From positions 1,302,001 through 1,366,000 of the forward strand of contig NZ_CP034450.1 in assembly GCF_003952505.1 (NCBI RefSeq): a stretch of DNA of 64,000 nt. Direction: 5' to 3'. The DNA comes from Mesorhizobium sp. M4B.F.Ca.ET.058.02.1.1. GTDB taxonomy: Bacteria > Pseudomonadota > Alphaproteobacteria > Rhizobiales > Rhizobiaceae. The notes below the pieces were generated by a model. It saw only the letters and a program-made list of their open reading frames with translations. It was not told where the DNA came from and did no database searches. Both the position numbers and the translations under genes were made by a program. Below, piece by piece: positions 17,808-25,109 of the stretch (position 1 is the stretch's first letter; each line of letters opens with the position of its first letter).

Positions 17808-18823
17808 CGACGCCGGCCGGCACCGATGCGGTACGCCAGACGCTCGCCAGCTTCCGCCAGGAGCGCGAGGCCGACTGGCTGGCATTCGAGGCGCTCTTGG
17901 CGCGGGTCGAGAAGCGAGCGCCGCGCACGCTGTCGGAAGACGAATTGCTGTCGCTACCGCTGCTCTACCGCTCGGCGCTGTCCTCGCTGTCGGTGGCCAG
18001 GGCGACGTCGCTCTACAATGCGCTCGTCTCTTATCTCGAAGCGCTCTGCCTGCGCGGCTATTTCTACCTTTACGGCGCCCGGCGTGGCTTGCGGCAGCGC
18101 ATCGGCGATTTCTTCCTGCATGACTGGCCAAACGCTATCCGCGTCCTGTGGCGTGAAACCCTTGTTGCGGTCGGACTGACGGCAGTCGGCGCCGGCGCCG
18201 GCTACTGGCTGGTGGCGTCCAACAAGGGCTGGTACGACGCCATCATCGCACCAAGCCTTGCCGGCGGGCGCAATCCGGACTCGTCGGCCGAGATGCTGCG
18301 CAGCGTGCTCTATGGCGGCGCCGACAGCCAATTCCTGTCGAGCTTTGCCGCCTATCTCTTCACCCACAACACGCAGGTGGCGATCCTGGCCTTTGCGCTC
18401 GGCTTTGCCTTTGCCGCGCCAAGCGTGCTGATCATCCTGATGAACGGCTGCATGCTCGGCGCGATATTCCAGATCTACGCCGCCAAGGGACTGGGCTTCG
18501 GGCTCGGCGGCTGGCTCGCCATCCACGGCACCACCGAGCTGTTCGCCATCGCGCTGGCTGGGGCCGCCGGCATGCGCATTGGCACGCGCATCGCCTTTCC
18601 CGGCGAGCTGACCCGCATGGCGTCCGCCGCCGAGGCCGGACGGATCGCGGCGACCGTCATGGTCGGCGTCGTCGTGATGCTGCTGTTTGCCGGCCTGCTC
18701 GAAGGCATCGGCCGGCAGACGATCAACGGTGACGGCGCCCGCTACGCCATCGGCGGCGGCATGCTGGCCTTTTGGTGCGCCTATTTCTACCTGTTCCGAA
18801 TGGTGCGGCATGGCGATCACTAG
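17804..18823 (+). CDS. SpoIIM-family (stage II sporulation protein M-like) membrane protein
   Basis: 339 residues with a soluble helical N-terminus (about 1-110) and five or six membrane segments in the remainder. The family pattern NALVSYLEALCLRGYFYLYG and the glycine-rich membrane motifs FALGFAFAAPSVLIILMNGC and AIHGTTELFAI are clear. Despite the name it is not about sporulation: such genes occur in non-spore-formers beside MoxR/DUF58/RDD genes. A transport or envelope role is guessed in the family. The GTG start overlaps the DUF58 stop by four bases. Confidence 0.88.
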   Translation: MTTPAGTDAVRQTLASFRQEREADWLAFEALLARVEKRAPRTLSEDELLSLPLLYRSALSSLSVARATSLYNALVSYLEALCLRGYFYLYGARRGLRQRIGDFFLHDWPNAIRVLWRETLVAVGLTAVGAGAGYWLVASNKGWYDAIIAPSLAGGRNPDSSAEMLRSVLYGGADSQFLSSFAAYLFTHNTQVAILAFALGFAFAAPSVLIILMNGCMLGAIFQIYAAKGLGFGLGGWLAIHGTTELFAIALAGAAGMRIGTRIAFPGELTRMASAAEAGRIAATVMVGVVVMLLFAGLLEGIGRQTINGDGARYAIGGGMLAFWCAYFYLFRMVRHGDH

Positions 18824-19676
18824 ACGCGCCGCGTTCGCGCCGACACGGCCGCTGATCACACCGGAAGGCGTCGATCTCAGGATCAGGCTTGCCGACGCCG
18901 GCACGCGGGCCTCGGCCTTCCTGCTCGATGTGGTGATCATCGCCACCACCGCGGTCCTCATCACCATTGTCGCCCTGTTCGGGCTACGCGGCATCGGTTT
19001 CGGCGGGCTGCAGCCGCTGTTCGTGGTCTGGATCATCCTGATCTTCCTGCTGCGCAACGCCTATTTCATCGCCTTCGAGGCCGGCCGACGCGCCGCGACA
19101 CCCGGCAAGCGCATCGTCGGCATAAGGGTCGCCTCGCGCAGCGGCGCGGGTCTCACAGTCGACCAGGTTATCGCGCGCAACCTGATGCGCGAGATCGAGA
19201 TCTTCCTGCCGCTGTCGATCATCGCCGGACGCGGCGGCGCCGGCGTCGCCGACACGCTGACCACCGTCTTCGGACTGGTGTGGGCGCTGCTCTTCGCGCT
19301 CTTCCCGCTGTTCAACCGCGACCGGATGCGCATCGGCGACCTGCTCGCCGGAACCTGGGTGGTCGAGGCGCCGAGGCTGAAGCTGGTCGAGGACCTGTCG
19401 CGGAGCAAGGATCCAGTCGCGGCCCGTTTCAAGTTCAGCGCTGCGCAGCTCGACGCCTACGGCATCGCCGAGCTACACAAGCTGGAGGAAGTGCTGCGCC
19501 GCGACGACTATTTCGCGATGAAGGCCGTAGCCGAAATGATCGGGAAGAAGATCGGTGTGACGATCGAAGCGCCGGATTCCAGGGCGTTCCTGACCGCCTA
19601 CTACGGCGAGCTCAGGGCGCATCTCGAACGCAAGCTGCTGCTCGGCAACCGCAAGGCGGATAAGTACGCGCAGTAG
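18810..19676 (+). CDS. RDD-family membrane protein
   Basis: 288 residues with an RDD domain at about 25-190. It has membrane segments near 28-50, 58-76 and 150-172, the Arg residue in RLADAGTRASAFLLD and the late acidic motif NRDRMRIGDLLAGTWVVE that names the family. The C-terminal 90 residues are soluble. The start is the ATG at 18810, inside the end of the SpoIIM-type gene (14-base overlap). It ends the six-gene operon that begins with the DUF4129 gene. RDD proteins are thought to be transport-related or membrane-associated accessory proteins, without a settled function. Confidence 0.88.
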   Translation: MAITRRAAFAPTRPLITPEGVDLRIRLADAGTRASAFLLDVVIIATTAVLITIVALFGLRGIGFGGLQPLFVVWIILIFLLRNAYFIAFEAGRRAATPGKRIVGIRVASRSGAGLTVDQVIARNLMREIEIFLPLSIIAGRGGAGVADTLTTVFGLVWALLFALFPLFNRDRMRIGDLLAGTWVVEAPRLKLVEDLSRSKDPVAARFKFSAAQLDAYGIAELHKLEEVLRRDDYFAMKAVAEMIGKKIGVTIEAPDSRAFLTAYYGELRAHLERKLLLGNRKADKYAQ

Positions 19677-19713
19677 GCCGGAGCGGTATTCTCGATAATC
19701 ACGAGACGTTGGT

Positions 19714-19889
19714 GCTGCCCCTCATCCGCCCGCCGGCACCTTCTCCCCGTATAATGACGGGGAGAAGAGGGCTGATCACAATGCCGGCGCCTGTGCTGCA
19801 ACGTGGCGATTGGCGAAGCCAGCCGCGACAGCGTCTTTCTCCCCGTCACTATACGGGGAGAAATGCCCGGCAGGGCAATGAGGGGCAGC
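19714..19889. repeat. Inverted-repeat intergenic element (CTCCCCGT-ATA type)
   Basis: Ends GCTGCCCCTCAT and ATGAGGGGCAGC are perfect inverted repeats. Inside, each arm has a small hairpin of the form CTCCCCGTatA..ACGGGGAG. It lies between the convergent RDD and sugar-isomerase genes and may terminate both. It is related in design, not in exact sequence, to the elements at 21849 and 22810. Confidence 0.7.
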
Positions 19890-19939
19890 GCCGGCTCACG
19901 ATACACTTGAACCGAAACCTGGCTCGCCGGGCTGATCTA

Positions 19940-20626
19940 TTACCCCACCCACTTCTCATAGTCCGACACCAGCAGATGCAGTGGCGCGACGTCCTCGTCG
20001 ATATTGGAGAAGCGGCCGATCGGCTCCCGAAAAACGTTGTCGGTGAGGTCGTCATTGACGGTGGAAACCTCGCCGATCAGCACATCCTTGCCCTCGGCCC
20101 AGAAGGCGTGCCAGACGCCCGGCAGCAGCGTGACGCTCTGGCCCGGATCGAGCTTCAAGAGCCCGCCCGCCGGCAGTCTAGTGATGGTGCCGTCGACCGG
20201 CACCGACACTTCGGCCTTCGGATCGATCCCGCCGTCGCGATCGTGCATGAAGAGTTCCAGCACCAGCTTGCCGCCGCCGCGGTTGATGATGTCCTCGGCC
20301 TTGATGTTGTGGCGGTGCATGGGCGAGAGCTGGTCCTTGCGCGAGATCATGATCTTCTCGGCATAGAGCATGCCCATGCCGAGCTTCATGTCCTCGTAGC
20401 GGCCGTTGCGAACGGTGAACAAGAACAGGCCGAGCTCGTCGAACTTCTCCTGGCCGTAGTCGGTGATGTCCCAGCCGAGGCGCGAGGTGAAGATGGCTGA
20501 CGAGTCTCCCTTATGCGCCTTCATCTCGTCCGGCGACCAATAAGCAAAGGGCGGCATGATATAGCCGAAGGAGCGGATGAAGGCGTCGGCTTCGCGGATG
20601 ATGTCGTTGATTCTCGAGCGCTTCAT
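19940..20626 (-). CDS. D-lyxose/D-mannose isomerase-type cupin enzyme
   Basis: Cupin metalloenzyme of 228 residues, the family of the E. coli O157 sugar isomerase and D-lyxose ketol-isomerases; it interconverts D-lyxose with D-xylulose and D-mannose with D-fructose. Metal ligands are visible: His104 and His106 in SPMHRHNIK, Glu111, and His173 in LPGVWHAFW. The ATG at 20624-20626 is chosen (MKRSRINDIIREADAF), preceded by GGAAGAGA; the frame is open further upstream, but those residues do not fit the family. It is divergent from a D-threonine-aldolase-type gene. Sugar specificity cannot be read from the sequence. Confidence 0.85.
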   Translation of the reverse strand: MKRSRINDIIREADAFIRSFGYIMPPFAYWSPDEMKAHKGDSSAIFTSRLGWDITDYGQEKFDELGLFLFTVRNGRYEDMKLGMGMLYAEKIMISRKDQLSPMHRHNIKAEDIINRGGGKLVLELFMHDRDGGIDPKAEVSVPVDGTITRLPAGGLLKLDPGQSVTLLPGVWHAFWAEGKDVLIGEVSTVNDDLTDNVFREPIGRFSNIDEDVAPLHLLVSDYEKWVG

Positions 20627-20780
20627 GGGTTCTCTTCCTTCCGGCCGCTGCCTGCTGAAATGTGCCCATCCGAATAGCTCAATGCCGGTCCGCTGTCGAC
20701 GCAAAGTGACGGCTCTGGCCCGTGACATTCGGCCGGATCGGGGCCATAACGCGACCGGTTCTTATGGTGGTGACAATCTC

Positions 20781-21839
20781 ATGCCGAGCATAGACGACCT
20801 CGATACGCCGGCGATCGTGATCGACGCCGCCCGCGCCGAAGCCAACATCAGAAAGGCGCAGGCGCATGCCGACGCCCATGGGCTGAAGCTCAGGCCGCAC
20901 ATCAAGACGCACAAGCTGCCCTATTGGGCGAAGAAGCAGATAGCGGCCGGCGCGGTCGGCATCACCTGCCAGAAGATCGGCGAGGCGGAGGTAATGGCCG
21001 ATGCAGGGCTGACCGACATTTTTCTCCCCTACAACATCCTCGGGCGCGCCAAGCTCGAACGGCTGAAGGCGCTGCACGGCCGCGTGACGCTGTCGGTAAC
21101 CGCGGACAGCCTGGTAACGCTGGAAGGCCTTGCAGCGACCTTTGCCGATGCCGGCCACCCGCTACAGGTACTCGTCGAGTGCGATACCGGCATGGGCCGC
21201 TGCGGCGTGCAGACGGCAGATGAAGCGGTGGTGCTGGCGAAAGCGATCGACAGCGCCACGGGCCTCACCCTCGGCGGGCTGATGACCTATCCGGCCGCCG
21301 GCAAGCAGACGCAGGCAGAGAGCTGGCTGGCAGGGGCGAAGCAGGCCCTTGCCGCGGCAGGCCTCGACTGCCGGCGCATCTCCAGCGGCGGCACGCCGGA
21401 CATGTGGCGCTCGGGCGAGAACAGCGTCGTCACCGAATACCGGCCCGGCACCTATATCTATCTCGACCGCTACCAGGTCGCCAAAGGCGTCGGCAGCCTT
21501 GACGATTGCGCGCTGACGGTGCTCGCGACGGTGGTCAGTCATCCAACGCCGACCCGTGCGATTCTCGATTCAGGCAGCAAGGCGCTGTCCTCCGATACAC
21601 TGGGGCTGTCCGATTTCGGCGAGTTGCTCGGGGTGCCGGGCGCGAGGGTCACCGGCCTCAGCGAGGAGCATGGCAATGTCACGCTTTCCGACGGCGCGAA
21701 GCTTCGCATCGGCGAGCGCGTTCGCGTGGTGCCCGATCACTGCTGCGTGGTGACGAATTTGTTTGACCAGGTGCATCTTATCGACGGCGACAAGGTGCTG
21801 GAGACGCTGCCGGTGGCGGCGCGGGGGCGGATGGGGTGA
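20781..21839 (+). CDS. D-threonine aldolase/D-serine dehydratase-type PLP enzyme
   Basis: Fold-type III PLP enzyme (alanine-racemase-like barrel), 352 residues. The PLP lysine is Lys42 in RPHIKTHK. The HxC metal pair typical of D-threonine aldolases and eukaryotic-type D-serine dehydratases is His320-Cys322 in VPDHCC. It probably splits beta-hydroxy-D-amino acids or deaminates D-serine; the two activities cannot be separated by eye. The ATG at 20781 gives MPSIDDLDTPAIVID, a standard start, after a GGTGGTGA sequence. It is divergent from the isomerase gene, with about 150 bases of shared promoter, and runs into an intergenic repeat at its 3' end. Confidence 0.87.
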   Translation: MPSIDDLDTPAIVIDAARAEANIRKAQAHADAHGLKLRPHIKTHKLPYWAKKQIAAGAVGITCQKIGEAEVMADAGLTDIFLPYNILGRAKLERLKALHGRVTLSVTADSLVTLEGLAATFADAGHPLQVLVECDTGMGRCGVQTADEAVVLAKAIDSATGLTLGGLMTYPAAGKQTQAESWLAGAKQALAAAGLDCRRISSGGTPDMWRSGENSVVTEYRPGTYIYLDRYQVAKGVGSLDDCALTVLATVVSHPTPTRAILDSGSKALSSDTLGLSDFGELLGVPGARVTGLSEEHGNVTLSDGAKLRIGERVRVVPDHCCVVTNLFDQVHLIDGDKVLETLPVAARGRMG

Positions 21840-21848
21840 GTGGCCTTT

Positions 21849-21993
21849 CCTTCTCCCCTTGTGGGAGAAGATGGATCGGCGCGCAGCGCCGAGACGGATG
21901 AGGGGTGTTCCAGCGGAGTGTACCGTTGGCGTTACCTGGAACACCCCTCATCCGTCGCCTTCGGCGGCACCTTCTCCCACAAGGGGAGAAGGG
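21849..21993. repeat. Inverted-repeat intergenic element, copy A (left of ccmC)
   Basis: Mosaic palindrome. CCTTCTCCCCTTGTGGGAGA begins the left arm and its complement ends the right arm. Each side carries a small hairpin, then GGATCGGCGCGCAGCGCCGA-type sequence and ACCCCTCATCCG. The element includes the stop codon and last 16 codons of ccmC. A closely related copy lies at 22810-22973 in the same layout. Confidence 0.75.
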
Positions 21994-22751
21994 GGAGCCC
22001 GCTCCGCCTGCCTGGCGGCAACCCTGCGCATGGCGATCACCCGGCGGCGGAAAATCTCCGTGCGCATCGCCATCAGGTGCAGCGCAAAGAACAGCACGGT
22101 GAAGCCGAGCGCCATCACCAGCAGCGGCCTCAGCATGGAGGCGTCGATGGTCGAGCCGCCCATGCGGAATACCGAGGCCGGCTGGTGCAGGGTGTTCCAC
22201 CAGTCGACCGAAAACTTGATGATCGGGATGTTGATGAAGCCGACCAGGGTGATGATGGCGGCGGCCCAGGCGGCGCGGCTGACGTCATCCAGCGCACGCG
22301 TCAGCGCGATGATGCCGAGATACATCAAAAAAAGTACGAAGACCGATGTCAGCCGCGCGTCCCACACCCACCAGGTGCCCCACATCGGCTTGCCCCAGAT
22401 CGAGCCGGTGATCAGCGCAAGTGCTGTGAAGGTGGCGCCGATGGGGGCCGCCGATTTCAGCGCGACATCGGCCAGTGGATGGCGCCACACCAGCGTGCCG
22501 AGCGCCGAAACCGCCATCAGCGAATAGCACATCATGGCGAGCCAGGCGAAAGGCACGTGGATGTACATGATGCGCACGGTGATGCCTTGCTGGAAGTCCT
22601 CCGGCGCGGTGAAGCTCATATAGAGACCGGCGGCAAGCAGGAGCACGGCAGCCGCGGCCAGCCAGGGAACCAGCCTGTCGGCCAGCCCGACGAAACGCGT
22701 CGGGTTGGCGAGGTCGGCCCAGCCGCTCAGGCGTGAAGTGGTGTCGCTCAT
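21948..22751 (-). CDS. ccmC: Heme exporter/cytochrome c maturation protein CcmC with a repeat-encoded tail
   Basis: Inner-membrane protein that binds heme with CcmE in System I cytochrome c biogenesis. Six membrane segments are visible, with the tryptophan-rich periplasmic motif WGTWWVWD at 124-131 and flanking heme-ligand histidines His65 and His189, so the functional core is complete. The length of 267 exceeds the usual 240-250 because residues from about 252 (APPSPLVGEG) are translated from the adjacent repeat. The start is the ATG at 22751. No ccmA, ccmB, ccmD or ccmG lies beside it; other ccm genes must be outside this window. It sits alone between two copies of one repeat. Confidence 0.93.
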   Translation of the reverse strand: MSDTTSRLSGWADLANPTRFVGLADRLVPWLAAAAVLLLAAGLYMSFTAPEDFQQGITVRIMYIHVPFAWLAMMCYSLMAVSALGTLVWRHPLADVALKSAAPIGATFTALALITGSIWGKPMWGTWWVWDARLTSVFVLFLMYLGIIALTRALDDVSRAAWAAAIITLVGFINIPIIKFSVDWWNTLHQPASVFRMGGSTIDASMLRPLLVMALGFTVLFFALHLMAMRTEIFRRRVIAMRRVAARQAERAPPSPLVGEGAAEGDG

Positions 22752-22809
22752 GCGGCCCTACATAGACCGGCGGCGCGTTTGCGGCAATCGAGCGGTTGTC
22801 GCAGCCTTC

Positions 22810-22973
22810 CCTTCTCCCCTTGTGGGAGAAGGTGGATCGGTGCGCAGCGCCGAGACGGATCAGGGTGTTGGAAGGCATGAGGCGGTTCACCGCAAGGCTA
22901 TGCCAAGGTGGAACACCCCTCATCCGAACGAGCTTCGCTCGGCCACCTTCTCCCACAAGACAAGGGGAGAAGG
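22810..22973. repeat. Inverted-repeat intergenic element, copy B (right of ccmC)
   Basis: Same mosaic as the element at 21849-21993: CCTTCTCCCCTTGTGGGAGA at the left end, GGATCGG-TGCGCAGCGCCGA, an ACCCCTCATCCG segment and a complementary right end. The right hairpin carries a short internal duplication (acaag-acaag). It lies between the divergent end of ndvA and the start of ccmC. Confidence 0.75.
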
Positions 22974-22986
22974 AAAGACCTTGAGA

Positions 22987-24756
22987 CTACGCGGCCTCGT
23001 TCACAGTACGGCTGAGGCGGCGGACCTCCTCGTCGTTGAGCAGGCCACCGGCGCGCAGCAGGCTGGCGAAGCGGCCATTGCGCAGCGACAGCTCGGCGAA
23101 GCCACCCTGCTCGACCACCCTGCCCTTGTCCATGAACACGACCAGGTCGGCGTCACGCACCGTGGTCAGCCGGTGGGCGATGATGAAGGTGGTGCGGTTG
23201 CGGCGCAGCTCATCGATCGCTTCCTTGACGCGATCCTCGGTCTCGACGTCGAGCGCGCTGGTCGCCTCGTCGAGCACCAGGATCGGTGCGTCCTTGAGCA
23301 CGGCGCGGGCAATGGCGATGCGCTGGCGCTCGCCGCCCGAAAGCTGGCCGCCACGCTCGCCGACGACGGTGTCGTAGCCGCTGCTCTTCGACAGGATGAA
23401 ATCCTGCGCGGCGGCGGCGTTGGCGGCGGCGTGCACCTCGTCATAGGTCGCCTCGGCGCGGCCGACACGGATGTTGTCCTCGATCGAACGGTTGAGCAGA
23501 CCGGCATCCTGGAACACGGTGGCGATCGAGTGGCGCAGCGACTTGCGGGTCACCGAACGGGTGTCGATGCCGTCGATCAGGATACGGCCGCTCGAGGGCG
23601 TGAAGACGCGCTGCAGCAGGTTGATGAGCGTCGTCTTGCCGGCGCCGGTCGGACCGACGATGGCTACCGTCTGGCCGGCCTGAACCTCGAAGGAGACGTC
23701 GTCGACGCCCTGCCCCGAATTGGCGAATTCGAAGCCGACATTCTCGAAGCGGACGTGGCCGGTGACGTTGGCCAGCTCACGCAGACCTTCCGGCTCGGCA
23801 GTGTCGGCGGCCGAATCTTCGAGACGATAGAAGTCCTCGAGCTTGGCCCGCGCCTCTGAGATCTGGGTGGAGAAGGCCGACATCTGATCGAGGCGGGCGA
23901 TCAGCATCCCTGCAAAGCCGATGAAGGCAACGACGTCGCCGACGCGGAGCTCACCGCGAGTGACGAGGTAGGCGCCGATCGAAAGCACGATCATCATCGA
24001 GATGGTCGACGACAGCCGGTTCAACGCACTGGCGATCGCCCACCAGTCGAGCACCGGATTCTGCGCGTCGAGCAGGTCCTTGACGTAACGCTTCAGCGTC
24101 GCGGTCTCATGGCCGATGCGGTTGTAGCTCTGCAGCACGGCGACATTGCTGACGCTATCGGTCACATGGGCAAACACGGTGTGGTAATGGCGCTCGACAG
24201 CGGTCTGCCCGGACTTGGTGCGGCGCATGACGATACGGCCGATGCCGACATAAAGCACGCCAAGGCCAAGCAGCACCAGCGACATGCGAATGTCCATGGC
24301 AAGCGCGGTCGGCACCAAAAGCACCAGCGCGATGGCCGTCGAGAGATGCACGCGCATGAATTCGAGCCACAGGCTGAACAGGGTCTCGACGGCGCGCAAC
24401 AGCGTTTGTAGTGAATTGGACGTGCCGCGCTGATGATGCCAGGCGAGCGGCATGGTGATGACGCGCTCGAAGGACTGGCACAGCACCTCCGAGCGGCGGG
24501 CATGGGCGAAGCGGTCGGCGCCACGCGCCACCAGCACGACAGCAACGACGTTGAACGCGCCGAGAGCTGCCCAAACGGCGAGCGTCGAAAACACCGGGCC
24601 TTTTTCAGCGATGGCACCGATCACCCGGCCCAACAGGATCGGCTCGAGGATCGCGATCGCGGCGAGCGCGACATTGGCGCCGCAAATCAGAGCGACGCGC
24701 TTCTTGTCGGCAGCCAGATAACCCAGAGCTCTCCAGTAGATCTGCAGAAGTGACAC
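22987..24756 (-). CDS. ndvA: Cyclic beta-1,2-glucan ABC exporter NdvA
   Basis: Fused permease-ATPase of 589 residues that exports cyclic beta-1,2-glucan to the periplasm, needed for hypo-osmotic adaptation and plant infection in rhizobia. Six membrane segments fill residues 20-290. The ATPase has Walker A GPTGAGKT at 368-375, signature LSGGE at 472-476, Walker B ending VLDEATSAL (496-502) and H-loop IIAHRLTT. The N-terminus MSLLQIYWRALGYLAADKKR matches NdvA proteins, and the gene lies beside ndvB. The start is a GTG at 24756 with GGAG eight bases upstream. A 353-base leader separates it from ndvB. Confidence 0.95.
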   Translation of the reverse strand: MSLLQIYWRALGYLAADKKRVALICGANVALAAIAILEPILLGRVIGAIAEKGPVFSTLAVWAALGAFNVVAVVLVARGADRFAHARRSEVLCQSFERVITMPLAWHHQRGTSNSLQTLLRAVETLFSLWLEFMRVHLSTAIALVLLVPTALAMDIRMSLVLLGLGVLYVGIGRIVMRRTKSGQTAVERHYHTVFAHVTDSVSNVAVLQSYNRIGHETATLKRYVKDLLDAQNPVLDWWAIASALNRLSSTISMMIVLSIGAYLVTRGELRVGDVVAFIGFAGMLIARLDQMSAFSTQISEARAKLEDFYRLEDSAADTAEPEGLRELANVTGHVRFENVGFEFANSGQGVDDVSFEVQAGQTVAIVGPTGAGKTTLINLLQRVFTPSSGRILIDGIDTRSVTRKSLRHSIATVFQDAGLLNRSIEDNIRVGRAEATYDEVHAAANAAAAQDFILSKSSGYDTVVGERGGQLSGGERQRIAIARAVLKDAPILVLDEATSALDVETEDRVKEAIDELRRNRTTFIIAHRLTTVRDADLVVFMDKGRVVEQGGFAELSLRNGRFASLLRAGGLLNDEEVRRLSRTVNEAA

Positions 24757-25109
24757 TTCAGCTACTCCGCCAAACTTTCATTGTGCAGTGCACCATTTCT
24801 TGACACGTACCGGTTAACGGGTCGCAAAACAATGCCCGTCTAGCTCTTCCGTTCCCATTCTGCGAACAAAAGATGACGACGTTGCGAAATCTGCCGTGAT
24901 CACCTAACGGTTTGAGATAAAAGGTGAAATGTCAGCCTTGCGGCAAAATCATGGCAGCGGCCAGGAGCTGCCACATTTTTAATCACCTAGAGCTTGCGTA
25001 GCGGAAGCTAATGCGCCCGGCCGGATGCCGGCAAAAAGCATGCGCAAATAACGCTCCAACATAACACGCGCCCCGAAGGGCGCGCGCAGATGGCTTCAAG
25101 TCATTGATT
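24757..25109. other. Intergenic region between ndvB and ndvA
   Basis: No gene. It contains a GGCAGC/GCTGCC hairpin at 24953-24972, flanked by an A/T run, and a strong GC hairpin at 25067-25084 (separate entry). The 24775-24930 part is relatively A/T-rich and is the likely ndvA promoter, so ndvA may be expressed independently of ndvB. Confidence 0.5.
25067..25084 (-). terminator. Hairpin just downstream of ndvB
   Basis: Perfect 7-base-pair stem, CGCGCCC and GGGCGCG around a four-base loop (UUCG on the transcribed strand). It lies 26 bases past the ndvB stop. No clear U-tract follows, so it may be an end-protecting hairpin as much as a terminator. Confidence 0.55.

Noticed and set aside
19714..22973. 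CRISPR array or insertion sequence from the clustered repeats
   Set aside because: The repeats are mosaic palindromes without regular spacers, transposase, or target-site duplications that I can see.
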